DNA of 64,000 nt from Euonymus europaeus (taxonomy: Eukaryota; Streptophyta; Magnoliopsida; Celastrales; Celastraceae): contig OY756969.1 of the NCBI GenBank assembly GCA_963580455.1, positions 22,168,760 to 22,232,759 on the forward strand, written 5' to 3'. Below, in pieces: positions 35,116-45,956 of this stretch. The position numbers and the translations under genes were made by a program. The notes under the pieces are model-generated. The model had not been told where the DNA came from. It ran no database searches and saw only the letters and a list, made by a program, of their open reading frames with translations. Each line of letters opens with the position of its first letter. Within the stretch, counting starts at the first letter, position 1.

Positions 35116-35870
35116 CCCTAGTAGTAAATTAACAGGTTATACGATTTATAGCTTATATGCTACTAAAACTTACGCTCCACCAAACGGCACTAAGCAAATT
35201 TTTATTTCCTTTTTTTAGGTAGAGACTAATGATTTGTGCTAACGAGGGAACTTGTTATACTGTTTTCATAAAATTATAAACAAGAACGAAGACTAATCTC
35301 ATCTATCGAGAAAATATTCCAATGAAGAATCCAAAAAATAAATTAAGGGAATTTGGTTAGTGATGGAGTGAGAAAAATTGATAACAGAGGGGATGAAAGA
35401 TTAATAGATTGGGGGCAGCGCTTCTGATTTTTTTTTTAAGACATTTGAGGTTAGGAATTAGATTTTTATGACAAAATCTATATGAAATTAGTTTAATTTT
35501 AATTTTGGAGGGCTTCAATTGAGTGGTAAACTTTTAACTACACTAATTTTAAAAATGAAATTGGCCCCAACGCAAAGGGTTTTTTCAAAGGAACCCACCC
35601 TATTTGGAACCCCTATAAGATTTTTTTATTCTTTTAATTACACACTTAATGATTCCTTTAATAATACTTGTGGGTATCAGACGGATTTGACATTACAAAT
35701 TCTGTAACATTATTTAATCCTATTAATTATATTTGTGGGTCCCATTTATAGGTTTTTGTCCCTATATAAAATGCAGCAAATTATTGGACCGTAAGACATC
35801 ACTTGAAGCTCAAAATAAATAAAAAATTTGTAACCTTTTTTTATATTTTAATTGTATTACAGCTCCGTTT
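35116..35870. other. Intergenic, no supported gene
   Basis: AT-rich spacer between the solo LTR and the second foldback MITE. I see no coding or repeat signal. Confidence 0.4.
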
Positions 35871-36206
35871 TATATCCCATGGGGTCATATTCCATGGGAT
35901 CCCATAATTTATTTCATTGTATAATACAATGAAATAACAGATTTTATTACAGTGGAATGCATACTATTACAATGGAATACGTTATTTCACTGTGCTAGAA
36001 TCTGTTATTCCATTGTGATAATACAATGGAATAACGTTGAGATATTTCATTGTAATAATACAATGAAATAACAGATTCTAGTACAGTGAAATACGTATTA
36101 TTACAATGGAATACGTTATTCCATTGTAATAAAATTTGTTATTTCATTCTAATAATACAATGAAATAAAATATGGGATCCCATGGGATACAACCCCATGG
36201 GATATA
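35871..36206. repeat. Foldback MITE, copy 2
   Basis: Same family and nearly the same length (336 bp) as 2602-2938, with the same 'tatatcccatgggg' ends and inverted 'ttccattgtaataatacaatgaa' blocks. Left flank agctccgttt and right flank tatcattttcc match those of copy 1, so the mobile unit may be a little longer. It lies next to the 3' end of the MULE remnant. Confidence 0.8.
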
Positions 36207-36324
36207 TATCATTTTCCATTGTATTATGTAAAAAAAAAAGATGGTGAAATAAGTTGACTGTTGCATATACATACTTGTAAAATTAATCGATCACATTAAC
36301 AACTTTATTGGAAGAAAACATGGA

Positions 36325-39263
36325 TTATACTAACTGCATATATGCCTTAAACCGCTCCGCATATGGAGTACCCCATGCAGATGCGCAAGCATGCCTACAG
36401 TGAACCCACTCAGGTGTAATGGGAGGCATTGGATAATCTCCTATCAAACCAACTTGAACAAAGTGATTACCATTTACATGTCCTATAGCAATAGCATAAT
36501 TCTGACAGAACGGTGGGGGAATTGTACGAAGCGGTAAATAAGTCCAGCTCTCTCTATGATTAAGAACATGCAGTATCGCATTGTGTGTGGATGCAATCAA
36601 CAGTCTCATGTCCGGCATTGTCATCCAGTGCTTAAATGGTGCTTGAACATCATTTTAAAGAAGTTCAGTGAGCGTCTTACACTATATGCCCTGTCTTCAC
36701 TGCCTAGTATTTCAACATATTGTTCCCAAAATGTGTCCAACTCCGCCATCAACTTATATCGGACATTAGGCTATTCATCTTCCCCAAGACCAAGAGAAAT
36801 AGCTATCGACCGAAAATCACAATTTTCATCGGCTCTTACATAATGTAACGATGCAGTATAGCTGGAAACTGATCAACATAGCCATGAATAGAGTAGTTCA
36901 AATTTCCTTGCCCCGTACTCATTTGTGTAGATAGGAATTCAGTATTGTAAATGGACGAGCAACTGTGTCTCTCCGGCTCATGAGCTTGGAAAAAATCGCG
37001 CTCAAAGATTTTCGAGCTGGGGCGAGCAGATGAGGTACTGTGTCTGTTACGATAGCGCGGATGAATGGATCATTCCCAACAAATTCGGATGCTGCTCGAT
37101 TAGGACTGGTGGAGGTGGCTATTTTTTTCTTTGTGTTGGGACGCCCTCGAGTGTTCGTCTTCACATATGGTTGAAGGAGAGAAGTTGTCGAAGGTTTGAT
37201 TATCTCCCTCAGCTTCCTTAGCCAACTCATTTTAACAGGCTTTGTTTGCTGCTTGAAATGTTCTGTGAACATCTGTACATCGATGCTACAGTCGATATCA
37301 TCCTCTTCTAGTGACTCACATGGAAATATATCAAGCTTCCTCCAAAATTTATCAATGGCTTCAAGCGGTATAGAGCGACCTTCACTCACCATTATAGCAT
37401 GTTCGTGAGCACAAGGTAGTCCGCAACTCAAATGAAATTGATATCCGCAATTGCTGGAAGACCTTCTGACAGTTTTAGATCACTCAAACTCCATCAAGAA
37501 GAGATGCAATGCTTCTATTGAAACAAAACCACATAAATCTCGAAGGTGCGGTATATTGAATCGGTGTTGGACGATAGTCCTAGTTCTCTCAATGTTAGCT
37601 TTGATAGCAGTGTCCTGAGACTGGATAACCCGATAAATCCAAGTAACAGATCTCTCCAAGTCTGACTTTGACGAGCTCATATATCATTTTAGCTTAGCAT
37701 GTTGACTTTCGACTCTATTAGTCGTTTAATTTCCAAAATGCAGACATCTATCAATCCAGGCAAATACAAACATCTCTTTGTATGGTGTCAGCAAAACACT
37801 TTTTAGACAATTCACCACAGCTAGGAACTTCTGTAAGACTACCTCTAGGCGTGCCAAATTGCGAGCGCAGTCACTCTCGTTTGCAGATTAAAGCACCGTA
37901 GTCCACATACGGTAAAAGGCATCCCAGGCTGTCTTGTCTTGTATTGATGGCCTACACCTGGTCAAAATACTTTGGTAGATGTGCCATCTGCAAAGTAATT
38001 TAATAGCATCGGGGAATACCTTAACACAGACTTTCATAAGCCCCAATTATCTATTTGTTACAATCACCCGTGTTTCAAAGGACCCATGCATTGCTGGTCT
38101 CAAACATTCTAGTGCCCAAATATAATTTGACTCTTTTTCTGAGTTCAAGTATGCGAATGCGATGCAAAATGTTTGTCTCGTTGAACTAACACCAACAATT
38201 TCAAGGAGAGACAATCCGTACTTGTTGTTTTGATACGTTGCATCCATAAACAACACATTCGAAAGAGCACAAAAAAACTGTAATGAGCTTGGATGTGCAA
38301 AGAATAGATCTTCGAGCTTATTGGTTATACTGTTTGCCCGAGTATAAAAAAAGTAGCCCTGGTCATATAGGAATGACATCACGGTCTGCATATGTGATTT
38401 ACCAGCTTTTCGTGCAGTTGGTACTTTAACCATGCATTATAAATGGTTCTGATAGTTTGCACGTTGTTAGGATCACATTTTTTCAACTCTGACAATATGT
38501 CCTAAGGCTTCGCATGTTGCTCCGACATGTCTACCATCAGTTGAATTTCAGATTCAGAAAGTCGTCCAGGATATGAATGTCCCTCCATATATGATGCGGG
38601 CGCATGATTATGCGTTGAACAAATCACCTCAACCATCCATTCATCGTCTTGCTTCATTTTTCTCCCTTTCAATTTGAACGGATATTCTATTTTTTTAGTG
38701 ATAGTTGCCTTTGTTGAGAGTTTTTCGCTTTAATATTTGCCACCACGATCACATTTGAATTGTAATCTTGATTTTTTACCGAATCCACCAATATCCGATC
38801 TTCTAATGACGATTATATATCCCAAATTGCGTCCGGTTTGTTGAACCCAATCAATCAATGATTGGCGGGATTTGAACACCTGATAATGTATTAAATATTA
38901 TTAGAAATTAATGAATATTTATTTGAACTTAACACAAAAAAATACATATATTATTTGAATTAAACATCTTACCATATCGGTTTCAAATTCGCTTCTAACG
39001 TCATCTGCGATATCTTCCTCGGATTCAACCATAGGATAGTCTTCTTGCTTCATTTCGTCTGCGATGAATTCATCCTGACAACAATGAAATTTAACTTTAG
39101 TACGCATTAAATCGCTAACGTAGGAAAAATACTTTCTCAAAAATAAACTGTCAATATATGTACTAACATGTTCGAGTGAAACGGTTGGCAAGTGAAAGTC
39201 AAATATATAGTCCATTTGTTTGATTTTGTATCCGCAGGGAATGTTAGCAGCCGGTACAAACAA
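36325..39263 (-). pseudogene. Decayed MULE transposase gene with SWIM and OTU-like C-terminus
   Basis: Reading the minus strand: an acidic N-terminal part (about 39263-38950); a FAR1/WRKY-GCM1-type zinc-binding region (about 38880-38600) with 'CDRGGKY' and 'CSTHNHAPASYMEG'; the MULE transposase core (38433-38047) with 'FMDATYQNNKYGLSLLEIVG' and 'FAYLNSEKESNYIWALE'; a SWIM zinc finger 'SCGLPCAHEHAI' (37431-37390); and an OTU-like cysteine protease part with 'DENCDFRSIAISLG' (near 36820) and 'GHVNGNHFVQVGLIGDYPMP' (36480-36420), including the expected D, C and H. Several stops and frameshifts interrupt it, so it cannot make one protein. Such FAR1-MULE-OTU proteins occur in some plant Mutator-like elements. 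No terminal inverted repeats were found. Confidence 0.8.
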
Positions 39264-40263
39264 TTTTCAGCTGGAACAATGGAACAAAATGATATGATTC
39301 TTCCAACAAAATGCATGTAAATATTTATATACAGTACGGAAATCCCAATATCTTAATGTTTTGAATGTCTTACATCAAAGTATGCAATAAATATTAGTTT
39401 GATTGTCCAGTATTCAATTATCATATCGATAATCCACTACCACCATCGACACACATCAAACCACCACCCTCTCCTTCTCTCTGTCTAAATTTTATTTCAT
39501 ATAATAGATAAAATGCAGCTATTTTTCCTGTTTTGATTGTCGAAAAATAGTTCAAAAGGGAATTTAAATACAATAATATAATAATTAAAGTAAAAAAAAT
39601 ACGCTTACCAGCTTTAATCAACAACAATCGAAGAAGATAAATAGCTCACACCTTACAATCAAGGGCATCACATCCTACGATATATTGACAAACCACCATT
39701 ATAAACAACTTATAAACAATTTTATAATGTCAATTTTAAATAAATAAAAATTGACATGTTTATCAATACAACTTGCTAATTTGGTTGGTGGGAACATTCT
39801 TGTTTTTAGCATAGGTATCATTCGTAAAGCAAAAAAAAAATGCGCCATAGACCATATCTCATCATCACGAATGATACAATTTGACACATTGTCTACATCA
39901 AGAACATTAACCATATCAAAAAGGGCCAAAACTTGCACAGTATAAGGGTATAGAGTATGTGTGGATCGTGTTCGATATTACCAGCAAACCCACCTATGAA
40001 ATAAAAGACCTTCATTCATAAACTATTATAACTAATGGATCTTTCACTGACTTCAAAGAAATAAGCACTGGTTTGCATCCTTGGAATTTTCACGTCAATA
40101 AGCATATGTTATTTTGCAGGGATAAACATAATGAACATCCAAAATAACTCACCAAGAGCTAAAATGATGGATTTATGAAGAAAAATTATGGATAAACTGA
40201 CCAAATAATTATAATTTTGTCACAAATAAATAATCAAACAAAAAAATTCACAAACCTGACTCG
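39264..40263. other. Unassigned spacer
   Basis: This AT-rich region may contain the 5' end of the MULE. An open frame at 39938-39699 (minus) is not recognised. Confidence 0.35.
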
Positions 40264-40313
40264 TGTTGGCACTGCATGATCCATTGAAGGTTGGCACTGC
40301 ATGATCCAATGAA
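40264..40313. repeat. 25-bp tandem repeat, two copies
   Basis: 'gttggcactgcatgatcca' begins both units, at 40264 and 40289, with differences only near the end. It abuts the Copia-2 insertion point. Confidence 0.8.
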
Positions 40314-40318
40314 ACCCT

Positions 40319-40686
40319 TGTTGAGGATACCAGATCAATATGACAAGCAACGAAACCAAAAACTGAGAGAAAAATGCAAAGAGTTTTTTTTTTCCGGTAA
40401 AACTAACTACACAACTTTCTTTCTCTCTACCACATCTCTCCACATACCTCTATATCTCCTTATATAGAGGTACAATGCCCCTAACAAGACAAACAAACAT
40501 TCAACACCTTACATGTACAACTTTGACAAAGAACACCTAAGTGGCTAGTGGGTTGGTGCATGGTGGCTTGGTGGGTTGGTGCATGGTGGCTGGTGGGTTG
40601 GTGAATGGTGGACTTGGTGGCTGCTGCTTCTAGACATGGTGGCTGGCTGGCTGTCTTCTTTGACTTGTATGGGTATGAACCCATCA
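40319..40686 (-). repeat. Copia-2 3' LTR
   Basis: 368 bp. It includes a TATA box (CTATATAAGG on the minus strand, about 40458-40467) and a minisatellite-like block (about 40548-40645) of 'gtgggttggtgcatggtggc' units. Confidence 0.92.
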
Positions 40687-40699
40687 ATTCTCCCCCTTC
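40687..40699 (-). other. Copia-2 polypurine tract
   Basis: On the minus strand it reads GAAGGGGGAGAAT, immediately before the 3' LTR. Confidence 0.75.
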
Positions 40700-40733
40700 A
40701 TACCCTTAGGAGGAGAACGCAGATCGCCGCTCT

Positions 40734-43700
40734 TCAGTTGCTGTCCATCCCGGCTATGTCCCGACATAGCTCGAGCTTCTCGCGAGTAACAACTTTTGTC
40801 AACATGTCTGATGGATTCTCTTCTGTGTGAATCTTCACCAGCTTCAACAATTCATCTTCAATCACTTCACGTATCCAGTGATAGCGAATGTCGATATGCT
40901 TTGTGCGGGAATGGTACATGGAATTCTTGCTCAAGTCTAGAGCACTCTGACTGTCACAATGTACCTTGTATTCCTTCTGAATAATACCCAGTTCCTGGAG
41001 AAACCGCTTTAGCCACAACAATTCTTTACCAGCTTCCGCTGCAGCAATATACTCTGCTTCTGTTGTAGACAAAGCAACACACTTCTGCAGTTTTGACTGC
41101 CATGAAACAGCTCCCCCTGCAAAAGTGAAAACATACCCTGAAGTAGATTTTCTACTGTCAAGGTCACCAGCCATATCTGAATCAGTATAGCCATCCAGAA
41201 CTGGATTTGCTCCCCCAAAGCACAAGCATAGCTTTGACGTACCCTTCAGGTACCTGAGAATCCATTTAACAGCCTCCCAATGTTCTTTCCCTGGATTGGA
41301 AAGGAATCTGCTCACAACGCCAACAGCGTGAGCGATATCTGGTCTTGTACACACCATTGCATACATTAGACTACCGACTGCTGAAGAGTATGGTACTGCT
41401 TTCATCTCTTCAATCTCCTTCTCTGATGAAGGACAAGATTTCTTTCTCAGCTGAAAATGGTTACCTAGCGGAGTGGTAACCTGCTTTGCATTTTTCATGT
41501 TAAACCTTTCAAGCACCCGTTTAACATAAGCTTCCTGTGACAGCCACAATTTCTTGGCTTTCCTGTCACGAACAATCTTCATGCCCAATATCTGCTGAGC
41601 TGGGCCTAAGTCCTTCATGTCGAAGAACTGGGATAACTGGGTTTTCAATCTGTTAATCATGGCTCCGTCCTGGCCAACAATTAACATGTCATCAACATAT
41701 AGCAGCAATATCACAAAGTTACCGTCTGGGAACTTTTGAACATAAACGTACTGGTCTGCGGCAGTCCTCTTATAACCATGACCCATCATGAATGAGTCAA
41801 ACTTCTTGTACCACTGTCTCGGTGCCTGCTTAAGGCCGTAGAGACTTTTCTGCAGTTTGCAGACTAAGTGCTTCTTCTTAGGGACTTCAAACCCTTCTGG
41901 CTGCTCCATGTAGATTTCTTCCTCCAAATCACCATGGAGAAATGCTGTCTTTACATCCATTTGCTCAAGCTCTAGATTCATACTTGCTACTAACCCAAGT
42001 ATGACTCGGATGGATGTCATCTTCACCACCGGTGAGAAAATCTCGTCAAAGTCAACTCCTTTCTTCTGTTGAAATCCTTTGACGACCAACCGAGCTTTGT
42101 ACTTCACAAGCTTTCCGCTGCCATCCTTCTTCAGCTTGAACACCCATTTGTTCTGCAGTGCTTTCTTCCCTTTAGGAAGTTTTACCAACTCGTAAGTCTG
42201 GTTTTTCTGCAAGGAATTCATTTCTTCTTGCATAGCCTGCATCCACTCACTGCTTTCAGCATGATTGTGAGCTTCCTGAAAACTCTCTGGCTCCCCCTCA
42301 TCAGTAAGCAAAATATAGTCTGAATCCGGATATCTCCTCGACGGAATCAGGGTACGACCTCTCTGTGATCTTTCTGGCTGAGGTACAGCTACTGGAGGAG
42401 GTTGTGCTGGTTCTGCAGCTTCTGGTGGGGGGGGGGGTTGTGACTCCCCCTGCTCAACACCTTCAGTATCTTCTTCTTCTAAATCTTCCTCCTGCAATTC
42501 ATCATTATTTGCAGGTGCCACTAGTGTAGGATCTGGAATGGTGTTGGCAACACCGGGAACAATGGACTTGGAAGATTTGTCCAAGTCCTCAAATACTTCA
42601 TTTTCATGAAACACAACATCCCTACTTCTGATAACCTTCTTATCAGTTGGTTCCCACAGTCTGTATCCGAATTCATCATCTCCATATCCGATGAAAATGC
42701 AAGGAATGGATCTGTTGTCGAGATTCTGTCTCTGCTCCTTGGATACATGTGCAAAAGCTTTGCACCCAAACACTCTCAAGTGTGAATAGGAAATATTTCT
42801 TCCAGACCACACCTTCTCCGGAATTTCGAAATTCAACGGTGCTGACGGTGATCTGTTGATCAAATAGCGGGCAACACGAACTGCTTCACCCCAGAATGTC
42901 TTTGGCAGCTTTGCCATACTGAGCATGCACCTTGCTCGTTCCATAATGGTCTGATTCATCCTCTCGGCTATACCATTATGTTGTGGGGTACGTGGGACCG
43001 TCTTCTCGTGCCGAATACCACGTTCAGCACAATGTGCTTCAAATTCTCTGGAAACGTACTCGCCTCCATTGTCTGATCGGAGGCACTTCAGCTTCTTTCC
43101 AGTCTCCCTTTCCACCATAGCGTGGAAATTTTTGAAATTCTCGAACACCTGATCCTTGGTTCTAAGAAAATAAACCCACACCTTCCTTGAAGCATCATCA
43201 ATAAAGGTCAGGAAATATCTGTTACCTCCCAAAGACTCTTCTTCTAGAGGACCACAGACATCAGAGTGTACCAAACTCAGCAACTCTGACCTTCTCGTGG
43301 AAGATGTATTGAATGAGACTCTGTGCTGTTTCCCGAATAAGCAATGATCACATGGGTTCAGCGGAATATCTTTAGACACTTTGATGAGTGCCTTCTTTGA
43401 CAGGGTGGACAACCCCTTTTCTCCCATGTGACCGAGTCTCTTGTGCCAGAGATTTGGAGAAGTCTCTTCCTCCACAGCATTGATGCTTTCTGAACATACT
43501 TTGGCTTGTGTTCTATACAATGTGCCACAAATATGTCCTCTGGCATAAGTCAAAGCACCTTTCGTCAACTTCCAGGTGCCATCGCCGAAATGATTGTGAT
43601 AGCCCTGTTTATCAATAGCATTCACAGCAATAAGATTGAACCGGAGGTCTGGGACGTGTCGGACGTCCTTCAACACCATAGCACATCCAAGATTTGTCTT

Positions 43701-44759
43701 GACATGCACATCACCAATGGCCACAATCTTGGCAAAACTATCGTTGCCCATCTTCACTGTACCAAAATCGCCAATTCTGTACGAAGTGAAGAAATCACTT
43801 TGTGGAGTGGCGTGGTGCGATGCAGCAGTGTCGATCACCCACTCAGGATCGTGGCTTGCTGCATGTAAACATGTCTCTTCATTGCAAGAGAGTATTGCTA
43901 CATCCTCCGATATGGTGACCAGAGTTTCGCCACCTTCATTCTTTGTCTCTGAGTTGGTTTGACCTTGCTCCCGTTGTAATTTCCAGCAATTCTTCTTGAC
44001 GTGGCCTTCAATGCCACAATGGTAACACTTGTATTTGCCTTTTTGCTGTCTCTTGTCGTCGGTGGACTTTCCACGATCTTGGTTTCGTCCCCGGCTCTTG
44101 CTTCTTCCTCTACTCCTGCCTCTACCTTGAGGTCGTCCTCTGCTTTCAGTAACAAGGGCATGAGACTGGTCTATGCCCAACTCCTTTCTCCGAGACTCCT
44201 CTTTGAATAATGCATCCGAGACCATCTCCATAGTGAGTTTGCCTCCGGGTGCAGAGTTACTGAGAGAGACCACCAGCGTCTCCCAACTGTCTGGTAGGGA
44301 ACTGAGAAGTAGTAAGGCTTGATCTTCATCTTTAAGAATGAACTTGACAGCTACAAGTTGATTCACCAAGTTCTGGAACTCATTGGTGTGCTCAGCTACA
44401 GAAGTACCATTTTTCAACTTCAAGTTGACAAGCCGTCTAACCAAGAGAGCTTTATTTCGAGCGGTCTTGGCTTGATACATGTTTTCGAGCTTTTTCCAGA
44501 GCTCGTATGCATTCGTCTCCTGTGCAACATGGTGAAACACACTGTGGTCAATCCAATTACGAATTTGACCAATCGTCTTCTTGTGTTTCTTTGTCCACTC
44601 AGCATCCTTTATATCATCTGGTCTTTTGCCCTCATTTTCCAAGGGATCCGCCAAATCTCTGCAATTCAAGAAATCCTCCATCCGAGGTTTCCACAAAGCA
44701 TAATTTGTCGGTGTCAACTTCATCATAGCTCCTGATGACTCTGATGTAGAGGCTTCCAT
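40734..44759 (-). CDS. Copia-2 gag-pol polyprotein
   Basis: One uninterrupted frame of 1341 aa from the ATG at 44759. Order of parts: copia gag with LTPTNYALWKPRMEDFL; a basic RG-rich linker; zinc knuckle CYHCGIEGHVKKNC; protease VIDTAASHHAT; integrase (WHKRLGHMGEKGL, HSDVCGPL, LRSDNGGEY, NGIAERMNQ); an acidic and Pro-rich hinge; reverse transcriptase (YVDDMLIVG); RNase H (DSDMAGDLDSRKS, STTEAEYIA). It differs clearly in sequence from Copia-1, so the two belong to different copia lineages. No inactivating change is visible. Confidence 0.95.
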   Translation of the reverse strand: MEASTSESSGAMMKLTPTNYALWKPRMEDFLNCRDLADPLENEGKRPDDIKDAEWTKKHKKTIGQIRNWIDHSVFHHVAQETNAYELWKKLENMYQAKTARNKALLVRRLVNLKLKNGTSVAEHTNEFQNLVNQLVAVKFILKDEDQALLLLSSLPDSWETLVVSLSNSAPGGKLTMEMVSDALFKEESRRKELGIDQSHALVTESRGRPQGRGRSRGRSKSRGRNQDRGKSTDDKRQQKGKYKCYHCGIEGHVKKNCWKLQREQGQTNSETKNEGGETLVTISEDVAILSCNEETCLHAASHDPEWVIDTAASHHATPQSDFFTSYRIGDFGTVKMGNDSFAKIVAIGDVHVKTNLGCAMVLKDVRHVPDLRFNLIAVNAIDKQGYHNHFGDGTWKLTKGALTYARGHICGTLYRTQAKVCSESINAVEEETSPNLWHKRLGHMGEKGLSTLSKKALIKVSKDIPLNPCDHCLFGKQHRVSFNTSSTRRSELLSLVHSDVCGPLEEESLGGNRYFLTFIDDASRKVWVYFLRTKDQVFENFKNFHAMVERETGKKLKCLRSDNGGEYVSREFEAHCAERGIRHEKTVPRTPQHNGIAERMNQTIMERARCMLSMAKLPKTFWGEAVRVARYLINRSPSAPLNFEIPEKVWSGRNISYSHLRVFGCKAFAHVSKEQRQNLDNRSIPCIFIGYGDDEFGYRLWEPTDKKVIRSRDVVFHENEVFEDLDKSSKSIVPGVANTIPDPTLVAPANNDELQEEDLEEEDTEGVEQGESQPPPPPEAAEPAQPPPVAVPQPERSQRGRTLIPSRRYPDSDYILLTDEGEPESFQEAHNHAESSEWMQAMQEEMNSLQKNQTYELVKLPKGKKALQNKWVFKLKKDGSGKLVKYKARLVVKGFQQKKGVDFDEIFSPVVKMTSIRVILGLVASMNLELEQMDVKTAFLHGDLEEEIYMEQPEGFEVPKKKHLVCKLQKSLYGLKQAPRQWYKKFDSFMMGHGYKRTAADQYVYVQKFPDGNFVILLLYVDDMLIVGQDGAMINRLKTQLSQFFDMKDLGPAQQILGMKIVRDRKAKKLWLSQEAYVKRVLERFNMKNAKQVTTPLGNHFQLRKKSCPSSEKEIEEMKAVPYSSAVGSLMYAMVCTRPDIAHAVGVVSRFLSNPGKEHWEAVKWILRYLKGTSKLCLCFGGANPVLDGYTDSDMAGDLDSRKSTSGYVFTFAGGAVSWQSKLQKCVALSTTEAEYIAAAEAGKELLWLKRFLQELGIIQKEYKVHCDSQSALDLSKNSMYHSRTKHIDIRYHWIREVIEDELLKLVKIHTEENPSDMLTKVVTREKLELCRDIAGMDSN

Positions 44760-44948
44760 CAGAAAAGATTCGGTTTCAAGCTAAACCGAGCAACACCGAA
44801 ATTTTGGAGCAGAATTTAGCAAAACCAATAGCTCGGTTGCGTCCGGAAGGGTCGAAAACCTTAGGAATCGGTCTGACCTTCCTGAAAACCGGTCCAAAAA
44901 ATACCGAACCGGACTTAACTGTTGACTAACGGTCAACTGACAGTCAAC

Positions 44949-45086
44949 TGACGCCGTTTGATGACGTGGCTGCTGACATGGCACAATTGCTGACTGTGCG
45001 CTGACGTGGCAGATGCTGACGTGGCCCTGTGACGTGTCGCTGACGTGGCAGATGATGACGTCACTGTGACGTCAGCATGACGTCAC
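44949..45086. promoter_or_regulatory. TGACG cluster in the Copia-2 leader
   Basis: Nine TGACG words, several as TGACGTGG or the palindrome TGACGTCA, occur within about 140 bp between the primer-binding site and the gag start. TGACG is the core bound by TGA-type bZIP factors (as-1 element). A regulatory role is inferred. Confidence 0.5.
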
Positions 45087-45311
45087 TTCGTCTTCTCCCT
45101 CCAGCAAGCACGAGTAGTGCAGAAAATTTCAGAGGGAGAGTGTGGCTCACCCCGACGTCCGATTTCGATGATTTTTGAACCAGGAGACTCGTGAGGGGAT
45201 GAGGAACACCCATATGTGTTCAAAAATTGATTTCGTTGAAGTCGAAAAATTGACCCGAGAGCAAAAACATGCTCTGTTTCAGTCCGGGATGACTTCCGGG
45301 ACTTAACCTCA

Positions 45312-45323
45312 GCTCTGATACCA
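45312..45323 (-). other. Copia-2 primer-binding site
   Basis: On the minus strand it reads TGGTATCAGAGC, a perfect match to the initiator tRNA-Met complement, two bases inside the 5' LTR. Confidence 0.9.
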
Positions 45324-45325
45324 CT

Positions 45326-45692
45326 TGTTGAGGATACCAGATCAATATGACAAGCAACGAAACCAAAAACTGAGAGAAAAATGCAAAGAGTTTTTTTTTC
45401 CGGTAAAACTAACTACACAACTTTCTTTCTCTCTACCACATCTCTCCACATACCTCTATATCTCCTTATATAGAGGTACAATGCCCCTAACAAGACAAAC
45501 ACGCATTCAACACCTTACATGTACAACTTTGACAAAGAACACCTAAGTGGCTAGTGGGTTGGTGCATGGTGGCTTGGTGGGTTGGTGCATGGTGGCTGGT
45601 GGGTTGGTGAATGGTGGACTTGGTGGCTGCTGCTTCTAGACATGGTGGCTGGCTGGCTGTCTTCTTTGACTTGTATGGGTATGAACCCATCA
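45326..45692 (-). repeat. Copia-2 5' LTR
   Basis: 367 bp, almost identical to 40319-40686, with the same TATA box and minisatellite block. ACCCT follows at 45693. Confidence 0.92.
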
Positions 45693-45956
45693 ACCCTCAA
45701 TAAATAGCACCATGTTGAAAGTTGAAACAAGAAATTCAATAGACATAATTATTTTCTTTTCCAGAGAATATTATCTGCCCTCTGTCCGTTCAATTATGAA
45801 AGTAGGATTATTCCACTTTTCAGTTGCTTATAATTTTTTATAATATTTACTTCTGTAAAAGTTAAAACTTGCATAACAAAAATGAAAAAAATCACGTTAC
45901 TTGCTTTTGTCAAATCAAAGGGGGAGCGGGAGCGGGAGGGGAGGTGGGTGTTTGGG

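Larger units (their letters stand above)
40319..45692 (-). mobile_element. Copia-2, full-length Ty1/copia LTR retrotransposon
   Basis: LTRs at 40319-40686 (3' LTR) and 45326-45692 (5' LTR), with canonical TG...CA ends, are flanked by the 5-bp duplication ACCCT (40314-40318 and 45693-45697). The LTRs differ by eye only in one base of a T-run and two adjacent substitutions near 40496/45502, so the insertion is young. The tRNA-iMet primer site, polypurine tract and uninterrupted gag-pol frame are all in place. Confidence 0.95.

Noticed and set aside
43506..43962. Long plus-strand frames opposite Copia-2 gag-pol
   Set aside because: Shadows of the real minus-strand coding frame.
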